From: Branchiostoma floridae
Lineage: Eukaryota; Chordata; Leptocardii; Amphioxiformes; Branchiostomatidae
Assembly (NCBI RefSeq): GCF_000003815.2
Contig: NC_049983.1
Coordinates: 7,954,319-8,018,318 of the forward strand
Direction of reading: 5' to 3'
DNA: 64,000 nt
Shown here one piece after another: positions 13,503 to 35,126 of this stretch (positions are counted from its first letter, which is position 1; the number at the start of each line of letters is the position of its first letter). Made by a program: the position numbers and the translations under genes. The notes beneath the pieces are model-generated. The model was given only the letters and a program-made list of their open reading frames with translations, made no database searches and was not told the origin of the DNA.

Positions 13503-13667
13503 CTTTTCTTATCTGTGATCACACATTATACAGAAAATACAAAAAATATCAAACTTTCAACTTTACAACATTTTATCACTAATTAATCAATAGGTGGAAT
13601 ACAAAATATACTAACGGACAACACAATACTCAAAACCCCAAACAGAGACGACTCCATCCCCCCTTCA

Positions 13668-24128
<10,461 letters not shown>

Positions 24129-24131
24129 ATG

Positions 24132-27100
24132 ATGGCTGCCATCCTGAACTTCAATGTTGGTGTTTTAGGCCACATTGACAGCGGGAAAACCTCCCTCTGC
24201 AAGGCTTTAAGCACTGTTGCTTCCACTGCAGCCTTCGACAAGCATCCACAGAGTAAGGAGAGAGGAATTACGCTGGATTTGGGGTTCTCTTCGTTCTCTG
24301 TGGACGTCCCAACCCACATCAAGGAACAGAACCCCAAGTATGAAAAGTTACAGTTCACACTTGTGGACTGTCCAGGACACGCCTCCCTCATAAAGACTAT
24401 CATCGGTGGTAAGTATTCAATAAAGATGATTCAGAAGTTAGTACATTCCTATCCCTCCAGCACTAACTGATAAACAAACAAACATACATGAAACATTGTT
24501 AACTTTGAAGCAATAAACAATTTGCACAAATTAAATTTTAGATCATATATGAGGGTCTGCATGGGGGGTTCCGACAACGATTTACGCTGAATTCAGAAGA
24601 ACCCCCTGCGTATTACGCTAAATCAAATAAGGCAATTACGCTAAATTTGGTCGCCTCGCTACGAATTACGTACATAAGATGGTTTTCCCTACGAATTACG
24701 GGAAATAAAATAGGTTGCCTATGCCTTACGTAAAAGAGCATGCAGACCCTCATATATAGATGCTGTGAAACCTTTTATGTTTGTGTGGATTTCCATAAGG
24801 TGTACGTAGAATAAGGATGTGCATGGGGGTCACAACAGAGCCGAATAAGAAGATCCCTCAATGTACTAGCTGCTAACATCAAGGAAGGCAATTATGCAAG
24901 ATGTGGTCGTCTCACTGAATTATGTCATGTGAAAAAGGATGGATTTCCCAGCGAATTATGAAATCGTTTTACAGCCCGCTTATCCATNNNNNNNNNNNNN
25001 NNNNNNNNNNNNNNNNNNNNNNNNNNNNNNNNNNNNNNNNNNNNNNNNNNNNNNNNNNNNNNNNNNNNNNNNNNNNNNNNNNNNNNNGCCCTCTATATTG
25101 GGCATCAGGCCTATGTATCCAGACTTTTTGGCATATATGTCTCTGTGGACGAGCTCTGCTGTCTGACCATCTAGATCGAAGTCCATGGATCTGTGGGTCT
25201 GAGTTCAATCGTAGGGTCAGCTCAGCTTGGACATGTTGTATGTAAGGGATTACATTCGTCTTTTGGAAGGGACTAAAAATGGGGTTCCTGTGTTTGAGGA
25301 GGTGCCACAAGTACATGAAAGAGCCTCAATACTCGGATTGAGTGTCTACTGGCTACAATAATACATCTGCATTGTCATCCCCCAGGTGCCCAGATCATAG
25401 ACCTGATGCTGCTGATAGTGGATGTGACAAAAGGCATGCAGACCCAGACAGCAGAGTGCCTGGTCATCGGGGAGATCGCCTGTGAGAGGATGGTGGTGGT
25501 GCTCAACAAGGTCAGAAGTGTGGAAACTTTAGGGCATACAGTTAAAACTGATCCAGAAGACCACTCAGGGACTGATAGAATTCGTTCTGTGTGAACTTTA
25601 GGCAGGAATAGAAAAAATTTTCTAAGGGACCACCAAAAAGTGGTTACACTTGCCAACTGGTCTTTATGTAGAGGTGGTCACTTGTACAGGTTTGACTGTA
25701 CCAACTACCTTGCAATATATGTATGTAGTGCACACTTAATAGATATCTTAAGTGACAAATTGGTTGTAAACCTCATAGCAATGAGTGTGTGATTCAGTCT
25801 ACAGCCTACATATAATTTCCTTGATTGAAATCCGATACCAAAATACTACAGTATCCACACATGACAAAACTGTATTGTATCTTTAATTAGCATGTAGAAT
25901 ACATCAATCTTCTAATATTAGTATTGTTATTAAGTAGTAGTCACTAAATGGTTGACCACTGGTATACATGTGTGATACATCTATGTAATTGTTAAGCAAT
26001 AGAATGAAAGATTAAAGTTTTCATTCCTTTAAGGCTGACCTCCTGCCTGAAGCCAAAAGAGACCAAATGATAGAGAAGATGAAGAGGAAGATGGCCGCCA
26101 CGCTCAAGTCTACCAGATTTGCTGATGCACCAATCATTGCTGTGGCCGCCAAGCCAGGTGGACCGGAGGTAGTCTAGTATCGTTGTTTTGGTTATCAGTT
26201 ACTATAGTACTTGTATTATTAAGCTTCGGAATATATTTTCAGATTGTTGACAATTTGCTACAAATAAAAAAAAAGATTAATACCTGTCATACAATATAAT
26301 GTAAATGCCTTTACTAGTATGTTTGTGGTTATTTGATTGTGCAGTAAGGAGAACATGGAATGTTTATAGTGGTCTCAAGCTCTTGATAGTACTATACTTA
26401 TAGTCACATAAAGAACAGCAATAGAAACAATAATTTTGTGGTGATTTGAGGCCGCATGTATGCAGTCACTGCAAAAGCCACAAACAAACAGCCAAAGGCA
26501 AAAATGTCAAGAATTATAGTAGATGAGTAAAAATTTCATGTCATTTTGAAAAGCCAAGAAAGGAATAAAGGAAAGGTGTATCCACAGTTGCTGGCAAAAG
26601 CCTTTGTAATTGTATATATCAAGGACCATGTATACAATGTAAGATCAATTAAAGAGATTAGTTGTTTGTCAGATTGAGTCTAACTTATCATTTCTTCCCT
26701 CATCAGGCTCCTGACACAGAAGCTGTTGGCCTGCAGGAGTTGATGGATCTCCTGAAGAAGCACACCTACCTGCCGAGCCGTGATGCCAGCGGTCCGTTCA
26801 TCTTCGCGGTGGACCACTGTTTCTCCATCCGAGGACAGGGTACGGTCATGACGGGTACCGTCCTGAACGGCACTGTCGCAATCAACGACAACGTAGAGGT
26901 CGCTAACGTCAAGGAAGTCAAGAAAGTCAAGTCCATGCAGATGTTTAAGCAGCCTGTGAACTCGGCCATGCAGGGAGACAGGGTGGGGATCTGTGTGACA
27001 CAGTTTGATCCCAAACTGTTGGAACGTGGGCTGGTTTGTACACCGGGGACTCTCACCCTCATACATGCAGCTATCCTGAAGGTGAAGAAGATAAGGTTTT

Positions 27101-27879
27101 TCAAGGGAGCGTGCCAGACAAAAGCCAAGATTCACATCACCATGGGTCACGAAACTGTTATGGCGAGAGTGCAGTTCTTTGGTTCCCAAGACAGCATAGA
27201 AGAGGAAGAAACCCACTTTGATTTCACTAAGGAATACCTGTATCAAGATGAACTCTATGGGCAGGAGGGGGCAAGTAAAGGCAAGGAAAATGGCACAGCA
27301 GACTCAGAAGCAGTACAGGCATCTCCCAGCCAACAGTGGGCTCTGCTGGAGTTTGAGAAACCTGTGATCTGTCCCCAGAAGTGTCTGGTCATCGGCTCCC
27401 GTCTCGACACTGACATTCACGCCAACACATGTAGGTTAGCCTTCCATGGTCGTCTGCTTGAGCCAGTGGTGGACAAGAACTACAGCGAGACTGTCCTGCC
27501 AAAGCTGAAAGTCTTCAAGAACAAATCAAAGGAGGGAATGGTGGAAAGGATGACAGACGAGTACACGGTGATCGGGAGGTCGCTCTTCAAGAAGGAGACA
27601 AACATTCAGCTGTTTGTGGGTCTGAAGGTGAAACTGTCTACAGGAGAGGAGGGGGTGATCGAGGGGGGGTTTGGGCAGAGCGGGAAGTTTAAGATCCGGA
27701 TTCCGCAGGGTCTCCAGCCTGGTACGGTTCAGGTGCTCTCTGCTGCAGGGAAGAAGAAGAAAGGGAAGAAGGCAGAGGAGGAAGAAGCTGCACCACAAGC
27801 ACATGGACAAGGGATTCAGGTCTCCCTGCAGTTCAAGAAGTACATCTTTGATCCAAAGAAGAAGATGATTCAAACATGA
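24132..27879 (+). CDS. EEFSEC: Selenocysteine-specific elongation factor eEFSec
   Basis: Four exons (24132-24408, 25386-25510, 26034-26168, 26707-27879) join in phase to 569 residues; human eEFSec has 596. It delivers Sec-tRNA to ribosomes at recoded UGA codons with SECIS-bound SBP2. GTPase motifs are G1 GHIDSGKT (13-20), G2 RGITLDLGF, G3 DCPGH (79-83) and G4 NKAD (133-136). The large last exon holds domains 2 and 3 (VDHCFSIRGQGTVMTGT, SAMQGDRVGICVTQFDPKLL) and the eEFSec-specific domain 4 (SLFKKETNIQLFVGLKV, FGQSGKFKIRIP), ending with a lysine-rich loop. The start is ambiguous between tandem ATGs at 24129 and 24132; the second aligns well with the family. Intron 1 contains the 100-base gap. 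All motifs are intact. Confidence 0.97.
24545..24757. mobile_element. Intact miniature element with 19-bp perfect inverted repeats
   Basis: ATATATGAGGGTCTGCATG (24545-24563) and its exact reverse complement (24739-24757) bound a 213-bp element in EEFSEC intron 1. Inside are repeated short blocks of the type ATTACGCTAAAT and CGAATTACG. The outer ATATAT makes the exact target-site duplication ambiguous; TA is possible. There is no coding sequence. Confidence 0.85.
24812..24987. mobile_element. Diverged GAGGGTCTGCATG-family copy abutting the gap
   Basis: The sequence AGGATGTGCATGGGGGTC, followed by CAAGGAAGGCAATTATGC and GCGAATTATG blocks, matches the neighbouring element at 24545-24757 in order. 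The right end is hidden by the run of N. Confidence 0.6.
24988..25087. other. Assembly gap (100 N)
   Basis: A run of exactly 100 N inside EEFSEC intron 1. The size is probably conventional and not measured. It follows a repeat copy, which may explain the break. Confidence 0.99.
25537..25700. mobile_element. TACAGTCAAACCTGT miniature element
   Basis: A 164-bp copy in EEFSEC intron 2 runs from TACAGTTAAAACTG to CAGGTTTGACTGTA. It contains AGTGGTTACACTTGCC and CTTTATGTAGAGGTGGTCAC, matching the copy at 45696-45877. Confidence 0.8.
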
Positions 27880-29134
27880 CAGAACTCAAATTAGAAGAGA
27901 TCTAAGCCCACAATTTTTAACATGTATGACCATACAAATGTATTTGTATGATCATGATAAGTGAATCTAAGTTGTTTTGGAATACCTGTGTTTTGAAATT
28001 ACTTTCCCTGCAATTCAGCATAGTAGTATACAGAAGTATATTTAGTGTATTTGAGTAATGCTTTCAACTGAACACATTGTTTTCATGGTACAACAACGTG
28101 CAGGGTAGAATGAAGTTTAAAAGAGCACTAATATATGGTAAATTGGATTAGGTCAGAGTTAGGTGAGTAAAAATTACAATAAAGATGGACAGAGAGAATT
28201 CAGGTATGAATCAGATGAAAATGCAGTTTTTACCCTAGTAGTGTTCAAGTGTTCTTCTATGGGATTGAGCACTGAAAGAATATGGAAAGAACTGGTGCAA
28301 TAATGATTGATAAAGGAAAAGTGCCTTGACTTTATTTCTTTTGGAAAAGACTTTCTGCTGAGATCAGGCATTGATTATGGTAACTTAATTAGCATAATAA
28401 GACATCAACAAATGTGGAGTCATTTAGAAGTCATTGCTACGATCTTCCATGCCAAAATTAAAACTGGTGCAGAAGTCTGCATTAGATTACATCGCATTGT
28501 CGTATTCTTCCTCAAATTGTTTCATTCCTTTTTTTAGCCTTTTTAGCCAGCCTTTTGAAGTTTAGTACACTCTCTCTGTTGCTTCTCGGTAGTGACCAGG
28601 GAGCATAATTATGGTAAAAATATTGGCATCTAAGCTATCCCATTTTTGCATTGTGCAAATGAAATAGATATTTGAATCAACTATTTGTTCCTGCATGCTT
28701 GATTTTATTTAAAAAAACAGCACCCACCTGTTCAGCATTATCAGCATGATTTTCTCATCATATTGAAACTAGAAAATACCATAAAAGATTGCAATCTGCA
28801 AGAAAGCTATTGATTCTTTATGTCTATACACAGAAGATAGCAACAGTACTACTGGTCAGTCCACAGTCTGAAGCTGGTGTGTTACGCCGACGTCCAATAA
28901 TACCAGGGGTAAGTACTGGAAAATTCAGGTCGGACCTGCATGAACCTGCACCTGATTCTTGGTGAAAACGTTTGAATGATGGGTGATACTAAAAACAATG
29001 GTCTATCTCTCTACAAATCTGTTGTTGGAGTATCCGACTCCTATTGGCATTTTAAAATCCTATCTTCATGTCTGAAACCTTGTTACGTCAGGGGTACAGT
29101 GGGCAGGGTTGTCCCGTGCTAGAGGATAGTTTTG
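27880..29134. other. EEFSEC 3' region and flank
   Basis: AT-rich sequence downstream of the EEFSEC stop. A poly(A) signal AATAAA lies at 28178-28183. I found no gene in the rest. Confidence 0.5.
28178..28183 (+). promoter_or_regulatory. Candidate poly(A) signal of EEFSEC
   Basis: AATAAA about 300 bp after the stop codon, in non-coding AT-rich sequence. Confidence 0.5.
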
Positions 29135-30905
29135 TAACTTTTTTTATGTAGGCCACAGCAAGTAAATGTTATGGATGACAGTCTCTGTAGACTCAAATGC
29201 AAGCGTGGGAAAAAAATAAGGTGGGCAAAGAAAATAAGATGCCTACATTTTCAAATTTAGAGACCAAAAAGCTTATAACAAGAATTGAAGAGATAAAACA
29301 TGACACCACAACCAACAAGGCTTTTTCCTCCTGCATTCGGTGATGCAGAAAGTGACACAGGTGTCAACATTATATTCAACAGAACATTGGCATTTCTAAT
29401 TAACGTTACCATAACAAATCTCTATTCATGTCTGATTCATATACATCGCTGACTGCCACGAAAAAGTGCTTTTAAAACTGTCCTTACATGTGTACATGAA
29501 CTACAAGTTCAATATTTTGAAGTGAAAGTGGAAATAAGTAGAAGTTATCTCAAATAACAACACTAGTTGAACATCGCAAAGCCTTTCTGGTACAGAAGCG
29601 CCACGTAGCGGACAAAGTTATTATTACAACGTACCGTTATGCCAGGCGGAAACATTTTTGCTTTCTTATCTGTGATTGGTCAAATTGATAATGTCTTAAG
29701 CATGCTTATTGGTAAATATTGTCCAATGGCAGCGTATCTATTTTACACCTATGGTACATTTTAACCCGTCTATCAAATGCAACAATTTGCTATTGGTAAG
29801 CTTTGCCCAATCATATTAACGATAGACTCCGCATTGGCCAATCAACAACGTTTTCTTTTCCGTATGTCAACGATAGATCTGCATTTTGCTTTCTGATCAC
29901 TAGGGAGCGCTGTAAGACCGTGTCCGTAAGCATTTGAACTTAAACCGTGTCAGATAGCCGTGTTGACTGTTGCATGCTTTTCTTGCTTGCGGTCGCCATG
30001 GTTAGGTGTTTGAAATGATTTATGCATTCATTCCTTGTCAACATAAGGCAACTACACCTGTCCTTGGTTCTTAACATCATTCGCACACAAGTAAACAAAC
30101 TTGTCCCTGGCCTTGAACACCCATACGCGAATATACCTGGCCTTGGTGCTGAACATCCACGAGTAACAAAACAAGTAAACACAGCTGTCCCTGTGTAGTA
30201 GTATTCACAATGGCACACCTGTCCTGCGCGCACCAGACAGGTGGTGAATTAAACTCATTATCGGCTCAGCAAATCAGGAGAGGTATGCAAATGAGCAAGA
30301 TATGCAAATGAGACAGGGAAGGGAGAAAGAAAAGTGAGCGCGAAGTTTGTATGGGCGAGATAGCAGCAGGAAGGAGTAGAACATGTCGCACGTTCCAAGA
30401 CAACCACCGCCGGGCGCAAGCGCTGTCCAAGCAAGCTCCGGTACCAGTAGTTTCCTCAGCAGCCACCAAGATAAGACAAGCAGCCGGCACAGCAGCTACT
30501 AGCGGTGCCTCAACAACAGGACCCGCAAAATGTTGCGAAGCCGGTTCAGCAGGCGGTCGGAGAGGGCCGCATGCAGTTCGCTCAACAGTCCGCCCAGCCG
30601 CCACAACACACGTACAATAAGCGAATATACACGTCCTTTGTGCTGAAAATGAACACGTAACAAAACAAGTAAACACACATGTCCCTGCACAGTACTTACA
30701 CATGGGGCCTTTTCCCTCATTGTATGTCGTAACGTTACAGCGTGTGTTCATATCATTTTCTAATTGGTCCAAAGTCCGGCCTGCTTATTTTTTCCAGGTC
30801 CGTATATTTTCAGACTGGTCTAAGAAGGAAACCGGTTTTGGACTGGTCAGTACAATGTACCGGTCCCCACCCCTGACCAGCTACAAGTAACGTTATATTG
30901 ATACA
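29135..30905. repeat. Tandem unit, copy A
   Basis: First of three related units in direct orientation. Ordered landmarks are a CAGCAAGTAATGTTATGG-like start, a block of CCAAT boxes, CACTAGGGAGCGCTGTAAGAC, GTCAGATAGCCGTGTTGACT, short CCTTGGTGCTGAACA repeats, two octamers, and a Gln-codon-rich stretch near 30500-30620. It lacks a segment of roughly 190 bp that copies B and C carry before GTCAGATAGCC. Two long minus-strand open frames (30772-30266 and, in copy B, 32730-32227) look like antisense shadows of the biased sequence, and I do not call them genes. Confidence 0.8.
29675..30309 (+). promoter_or_regulatory. CCAAT cluster and octamer pair, copy A
   Basis: Seven CCAAT/ATTGG motifs lie within 168 bp (29675, 29708, 29723, 29792, 29807, 29833, 29838), a density typical of NF-Y-bound promoters. 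Two exact octamers ATGCAAAT follow at 30285-30292 and 30302-30309, 17 bp apart start to start. No confident gene starts downstream, so activity is inferred only. Confidence 0.45.
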
Positions 30906-32870
30906 GGTACAGTTGACATTTTTTATTCAGGCTACAGCAAGGTAATGTTATGGTTGACATCTTCTGCAGATTCAAAATCTAATGTGAGCATGCGAATAAA
31001 AACAAGGTCAGCAAAGAAAACAAGATACCCAGATTTCCAAATTCAGAGACCATAAAATATAATATATGGAATCACAACAACAAGACTTTTTCTCCTGCAT
31101 TCAGTGATCCAGTATAAGTGACACTGGTGTAAACATCAAAATCATCAAACAAAATAAAATTAGTATGTCTTTGACAAAGAAATCTCTATGTCCTCTATTC
31201 ATGTCTGTATCGTGCAACCAACAGGTAGCTCTGATCCAGAAGGTTAAATTCCCTGACTGCCAAGACAAAGTACTTTTAAAATGTCCTTAAACGAACGTAT
31301 AAAACAAATGAACAACAGTCGAATGTACATCATTAGAAAAAAAGGAATACGTATGAAGAAGTTATTGGAAGTCGTTATGATATCAATAGTTGTACTGTAC
31401 ATCGCAATGCCTTTTATAGTACAGAAGCGTCGCCTTGCGGACAATGTTATTACTACAACGTATCATTATGATACCAGGCAAAGATATTTTGTTTTCTTAT
31501 CTGTGATTGGTCAATTTGATAATGTCTTAAGCATGCTCATTGGTAAAGATTGTCCAATGGCAGCGTATTTATTTTACACCTATGGTACATTTTAACCCGT
31601 CTATCAAATGCAACTATTTGCTATTGGTTAGCTTTGCCCAATCATATTAAGACTCCGCATTGGCCAATCAACAACGTTTTCTCTTCCGTATGTCAACGAT
31701 AGATCTGCATTTTTCTTTGTGATCACTAGGGGTCGCTGTGAGACCGTGTCCGTAAGCATTTGTGAAAAAGACTGAGACATTTTGTGGTTTTAAACGTCCT
31801 GAGATTTACTGTTTAAGTTTCACGATTGATGAATAGCATGGCATCCATTCTATTTTAACTCTAATTTGCTCCACTTATTGCTTATGCCGAATTCGGAGCT
31901 ATATATTTGGATGGGTATCAGGGTTGCGCTAGTTGGGGAGGGGGTGGTCAACATCAACGACAATGGTAAACCATGTCAGATAGCCGAGTTGAATGTTGCA
32001 GTCTTTTCTTGCTTACGGTCGCCATGTTTAGGTGTTTGAAATGGTTCCTTCATTCATTCCTTGTCAACATAAGGCAACTACACCTGTCCTTGCATTGGTG
32101 CTGAACACCCACAAGAAACAAAACAAGTATTACACAGCTGCCCCTGTGCAGTAGTATTCACAATGGCACACCTGTCCTGCGCGCGCTAGACAGTTGGTGA
32201 ATTAAACTCATTATTGGCTCAGCAAATCAGGAGAGGTATGCAAATGAGCAAGATATGCAAATGAGACAGGGAAAGGGAGACAGAAAAGTGAGCGCGAAGT
32301 TTGTATGGGCGAGATAGCAGCTGGCAGGAGGGAGTAGAACATGTCGCACGTTCCAAGACAACCACCACAGGGCGCTAGCGCTGTCCAAGCAAGCTCCGGT
32401 ACCAGTAGTTTCCTCAGCAGCCACCAAGACAAGACAAGTAGCCGGCACAGCGGCTACTAGCGGTGCCTCAACAACAGGGCCCGCAAAATAATGCGCAGCC
32501 GGTTCAGCAGGCGGTCGGAGAGGGCCGCATGCAGTTCGCTCAACAGTCCGCCCAGCCGCCACAACACACGTACAATAAGCGAATATACACGTCCTTGGTG
32601 CTGAAAGTGAACACGTAACAAAACAAGTAAACACACATGTCCCTGCACAGTACCTACATATGGAGCCTTTTCCCTCATTGTATACCGTAACGTTACAGTG
32701 TGTGTTGATATCATGTTCTGATTGGTCCAAAGTCAGGTCTACTTATTTTTTCCAGGTCCGTTTATTTTTAGACTGGTTTAAGAACGAAAAACTGTTTTGT
32801 ACCAGTACAATGTAACGTTACCGGTCCCGAACCCCTGACCAGCTACACGTACAAAATGTATATTGATACA
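30906..32870. repeat. Tandem unit, copy B
   Basis: Second unit. The shared anchor GTGATTGGTCAA is 1831 bp after its counterpart in copy A, and the first octamer is 1953 bp after. Sequence similarity to A is high across most of the length, with extra sequence around 31770-31970 that A lacks. A 104-codon open frame at 31281-31595 with one hydrophobic stretch is not kept open in copies A and C, so it is not called as a gene. Confidence 0.8.
31506..32262 (+). promoter_or_regulatory. CCAAT cluster and octamer pair, copy B
   Basis: CCAAT/ATTGG motifs at 31506, 31539, 31554, 31623, 31638, 31659 and 31664, then exact octamers at 32238-32245 and 32255-32262 with the same 17-bp spacing as copy A. Confidence 0.45.
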
Positions 32871-34550
32871 GGTACAGTTGACTTTTTTATTTAACCTACA
32901 GCAAGGTAATGTTTTGCAATTATCTTCTGCAGACTCAAAATCTAATGTGAGCATGCGAATAAAAACAAGGTGAGCAAAGAAAACAAGATACCCAGATTTC
33001 CAAATGTAGAGACCAAAAAACTTGAAGCATTTTGGTATCACAAAAACAAGACTTTTTCTATTGCATTCAGTGATCAAGTAAGTGACACTGGTATCAATAT
33101 CAAAATCACCAAACAAAATAAGATTAGTAGGTCTTTGACAAAGAAATCTCTAGGTCCTCTATCCATGTCTGTATCGTGTTGCCAACAAGTAACGTTAGCT
33201 CTAGATCTGATCCAGAAGGTTAAATTCCCTGACTGCCAAGACAAAATACCTTTAAAATGTCCTTTAATGTGTACGTATAAAACAAATGAACAAAAGTCGA
33301 ATGTACATCAGTAAAAAAAAGGAATACGTATGTAGAAGTTATTGGGAGCCGTTATGATAACAATAGTTGTACTGTACATCGCAATGTCTTTTACAGTACA
33401 GTTCAGCGTCGCCTTGCGGACATTGTTATTATTACAACGTACCGTTATGATACCAGGCAAACATATTTTTCTATATCTGTAATTGGTCAATTTGATAATG
33501 TCTTAAGCATGCTCATTGGTAAAGATTTCCAATGGCAGCGTATTAATTTTACACCTACGATACATTTTAGCCTGTATATCAAATGCAACTGTTTGCTATT
33601 GGTTAGCTTTGCCCAATCATATTAACGATAGACTCTACATTAGCCAATCAACAAAGTCTTCTCTTCTGTATGTCAACGATAGATCTGCATTTTTCTTTGT
33701 GATCACTAGGGGTCGCTGTGAGACCGTGTCCGTAAGTATTTGAACTTAAACCGCGTCGTAAAAAAGACTGAGACATGTTGTGGTTTTAATCTTCCAGAAG
33801 TTTACTGATTAAGTTTCACGGTTGATGAATAGCGCGCGAAATCCATTCTATTCTAGCTCTGATCTGCTCCTCTGGTCGCGTATGCCAAATTCGGAGCTAG
33901 ATTTGGATGGGTATCAGGGTTGCGTTAGTTGGGGTGGGATGGTCAACATCAACGACAATGGTAAACCATGTCAGATAGCCGTGTTGACTGTTGCAGGCTT
34001 TTCTTGCTTGAGGTCGCCATAGCGTTTAAAATTATGTGTTTAAAATCATTTCTGCATTCATTCCTTTTCTACCTAAAGCAACTACACCTGTCCTTGGTGC
34101 TGAACAACGGTCCATACATGTAAACAAACTTGTCCCTTGGTGCTGAACACCATGCAACCATACCTATCCTTGGTGCTGAACACCAATACTGTACGTAACA
34201 CAACAAGTAAATACAGCTGTCCCTGTGTAGTCGTACTAGTACTAGTATTTACCATGGCACACCTGAATGACCTGTCCTGCGCGCGCCAAACAGGTGGTGA
34301 ATTAAACTCATTATCGGCTCAGCAAATCAGGAGAGGTATGCAACTGTGCAGGATATGCAAATGATGCAGGGAAAGGGAGTAGCGCGAAGTTGGTATGGGC
34401 GAGATAGCGGTTGGCAGGAAGGACTAGCGCATGTCGCTGGTTCCAAGACAACCACCGCGCAGCGGGTTCAGCAGGTGGTCGGAGGGCCGCAGTTCGCTCA
34501 ACAGACCGCGAACAACAATTTTCCCGAAATCAGTCGAAAACAACGCCCAC
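32871..34550. repeat. Tandem unit, copy C
   Basis: Third unit, about 1976 bp from copy B at the CCAAT anchor and 2100 bp at the octamer. It has lost part of the Gln-codon-rich block and ends in a different sequence near 34530. The first octamer is degenerate (ATGCAACT); the second is intact. Confidence 0.75.
33482..34362 (+). promoter_or_regulatory. CCAAT cluster and single octamer, copy C
   Basis: Most CCAAT motifs are kept (from 33482 to about 33648), though one ATTGG is changed to ATTAG. One octamer remains at 34355-34362. Confidence 0.4.
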
Positions 34551-35126
34551 ACTGATGATATCCATAGAATTTCATTACGTTGGCCTTGACATTTTCACTT
34601 TTCTAAAACTAAAAGTTTGAATCAAACGGTCGTGACAACCAAAGAGTTTTTTTTTTCTGACAACGTACTCGTACATGTAACGTTACCTGTCTACTGTAAT
34701 ACATGCAATTATTGCTAGGAGGCGCTGTAGATAATACCCATGTTGCCGTGCGGTGTCCACCATGTTACATTTCTGTGCGGAATTCAAGTTTTACGATTCG
34801 TCCACTGCAACTTTCAGTCCATATTCTACACCTTCCACAGCATTTTCTTGCCCGTCACAGTTCTACAAGCAAGGCCAGAAGGTCTGAGAGGCCGCGGATT
34901 GTCGCCAGATTGCCAGATGTAACCGGATAGTTCTCAGTTTACCTCCAAGCCGCATGTAAACACCGGGTATCGAGGAAGAGTCCAGCGGCAAAGCTCCGGG
35001 TTTCCCCCGATGATTCATACATTCCTTTGTCTTTTATTTCCCGAAATATGATTTAGTCACAGTCATCCGAATTCCTGAATGTTGAAAAGGGACTGTTGAT
35101 CGCAGACGTGAAGATTTCCTACAGCA
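34551..35126. other. Upstream region of NEK4
   Basis: This is non-coding and somewhat richer in CpG around 34720-35000. It probably contains the NEK4 promoter and 5' untranslated region. I see no TATA box in an obvious position. Confidence 0.4.

Larger units (their letters stand above)
11177..13667. other. Convergent intergenic region
   Basis: This holds the 3' untranslated regions of the protease gene (plus) and of RUVBL1 (minus). Candidate poly(A) signals are AATAAA at 11822-11827 for the former and TTTATT (AATAAA on minus) at 13497-13502 for the latter. No open frame is convincing. A perfect 13-bp hairpin sits at 12405-12436 and a short CA tract lies near 12644. Confidence 0.5.

Noticed and set aside
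26680-27246. 188-codon minus-strand frame opposite the last EEFSEC exon
   Set aside because: It is antisense to a strongly supported coding exon and has no domain.
30266-30772. 168-codon minus-strand open frame, with a similar one at 32227-32730
   Set aside because: The two frames are similar only because the DNA is duplicated. The third copy does not keep the frame, and the sequence is low-complexity without a domain. I treat them as antisense shadows.
31281-31595. 104-codon plus-strand frame with one hydrophobic segment in copy B
   Set aside because: Copies A and C do not keep it open, and no splice or homology evidence supports it.
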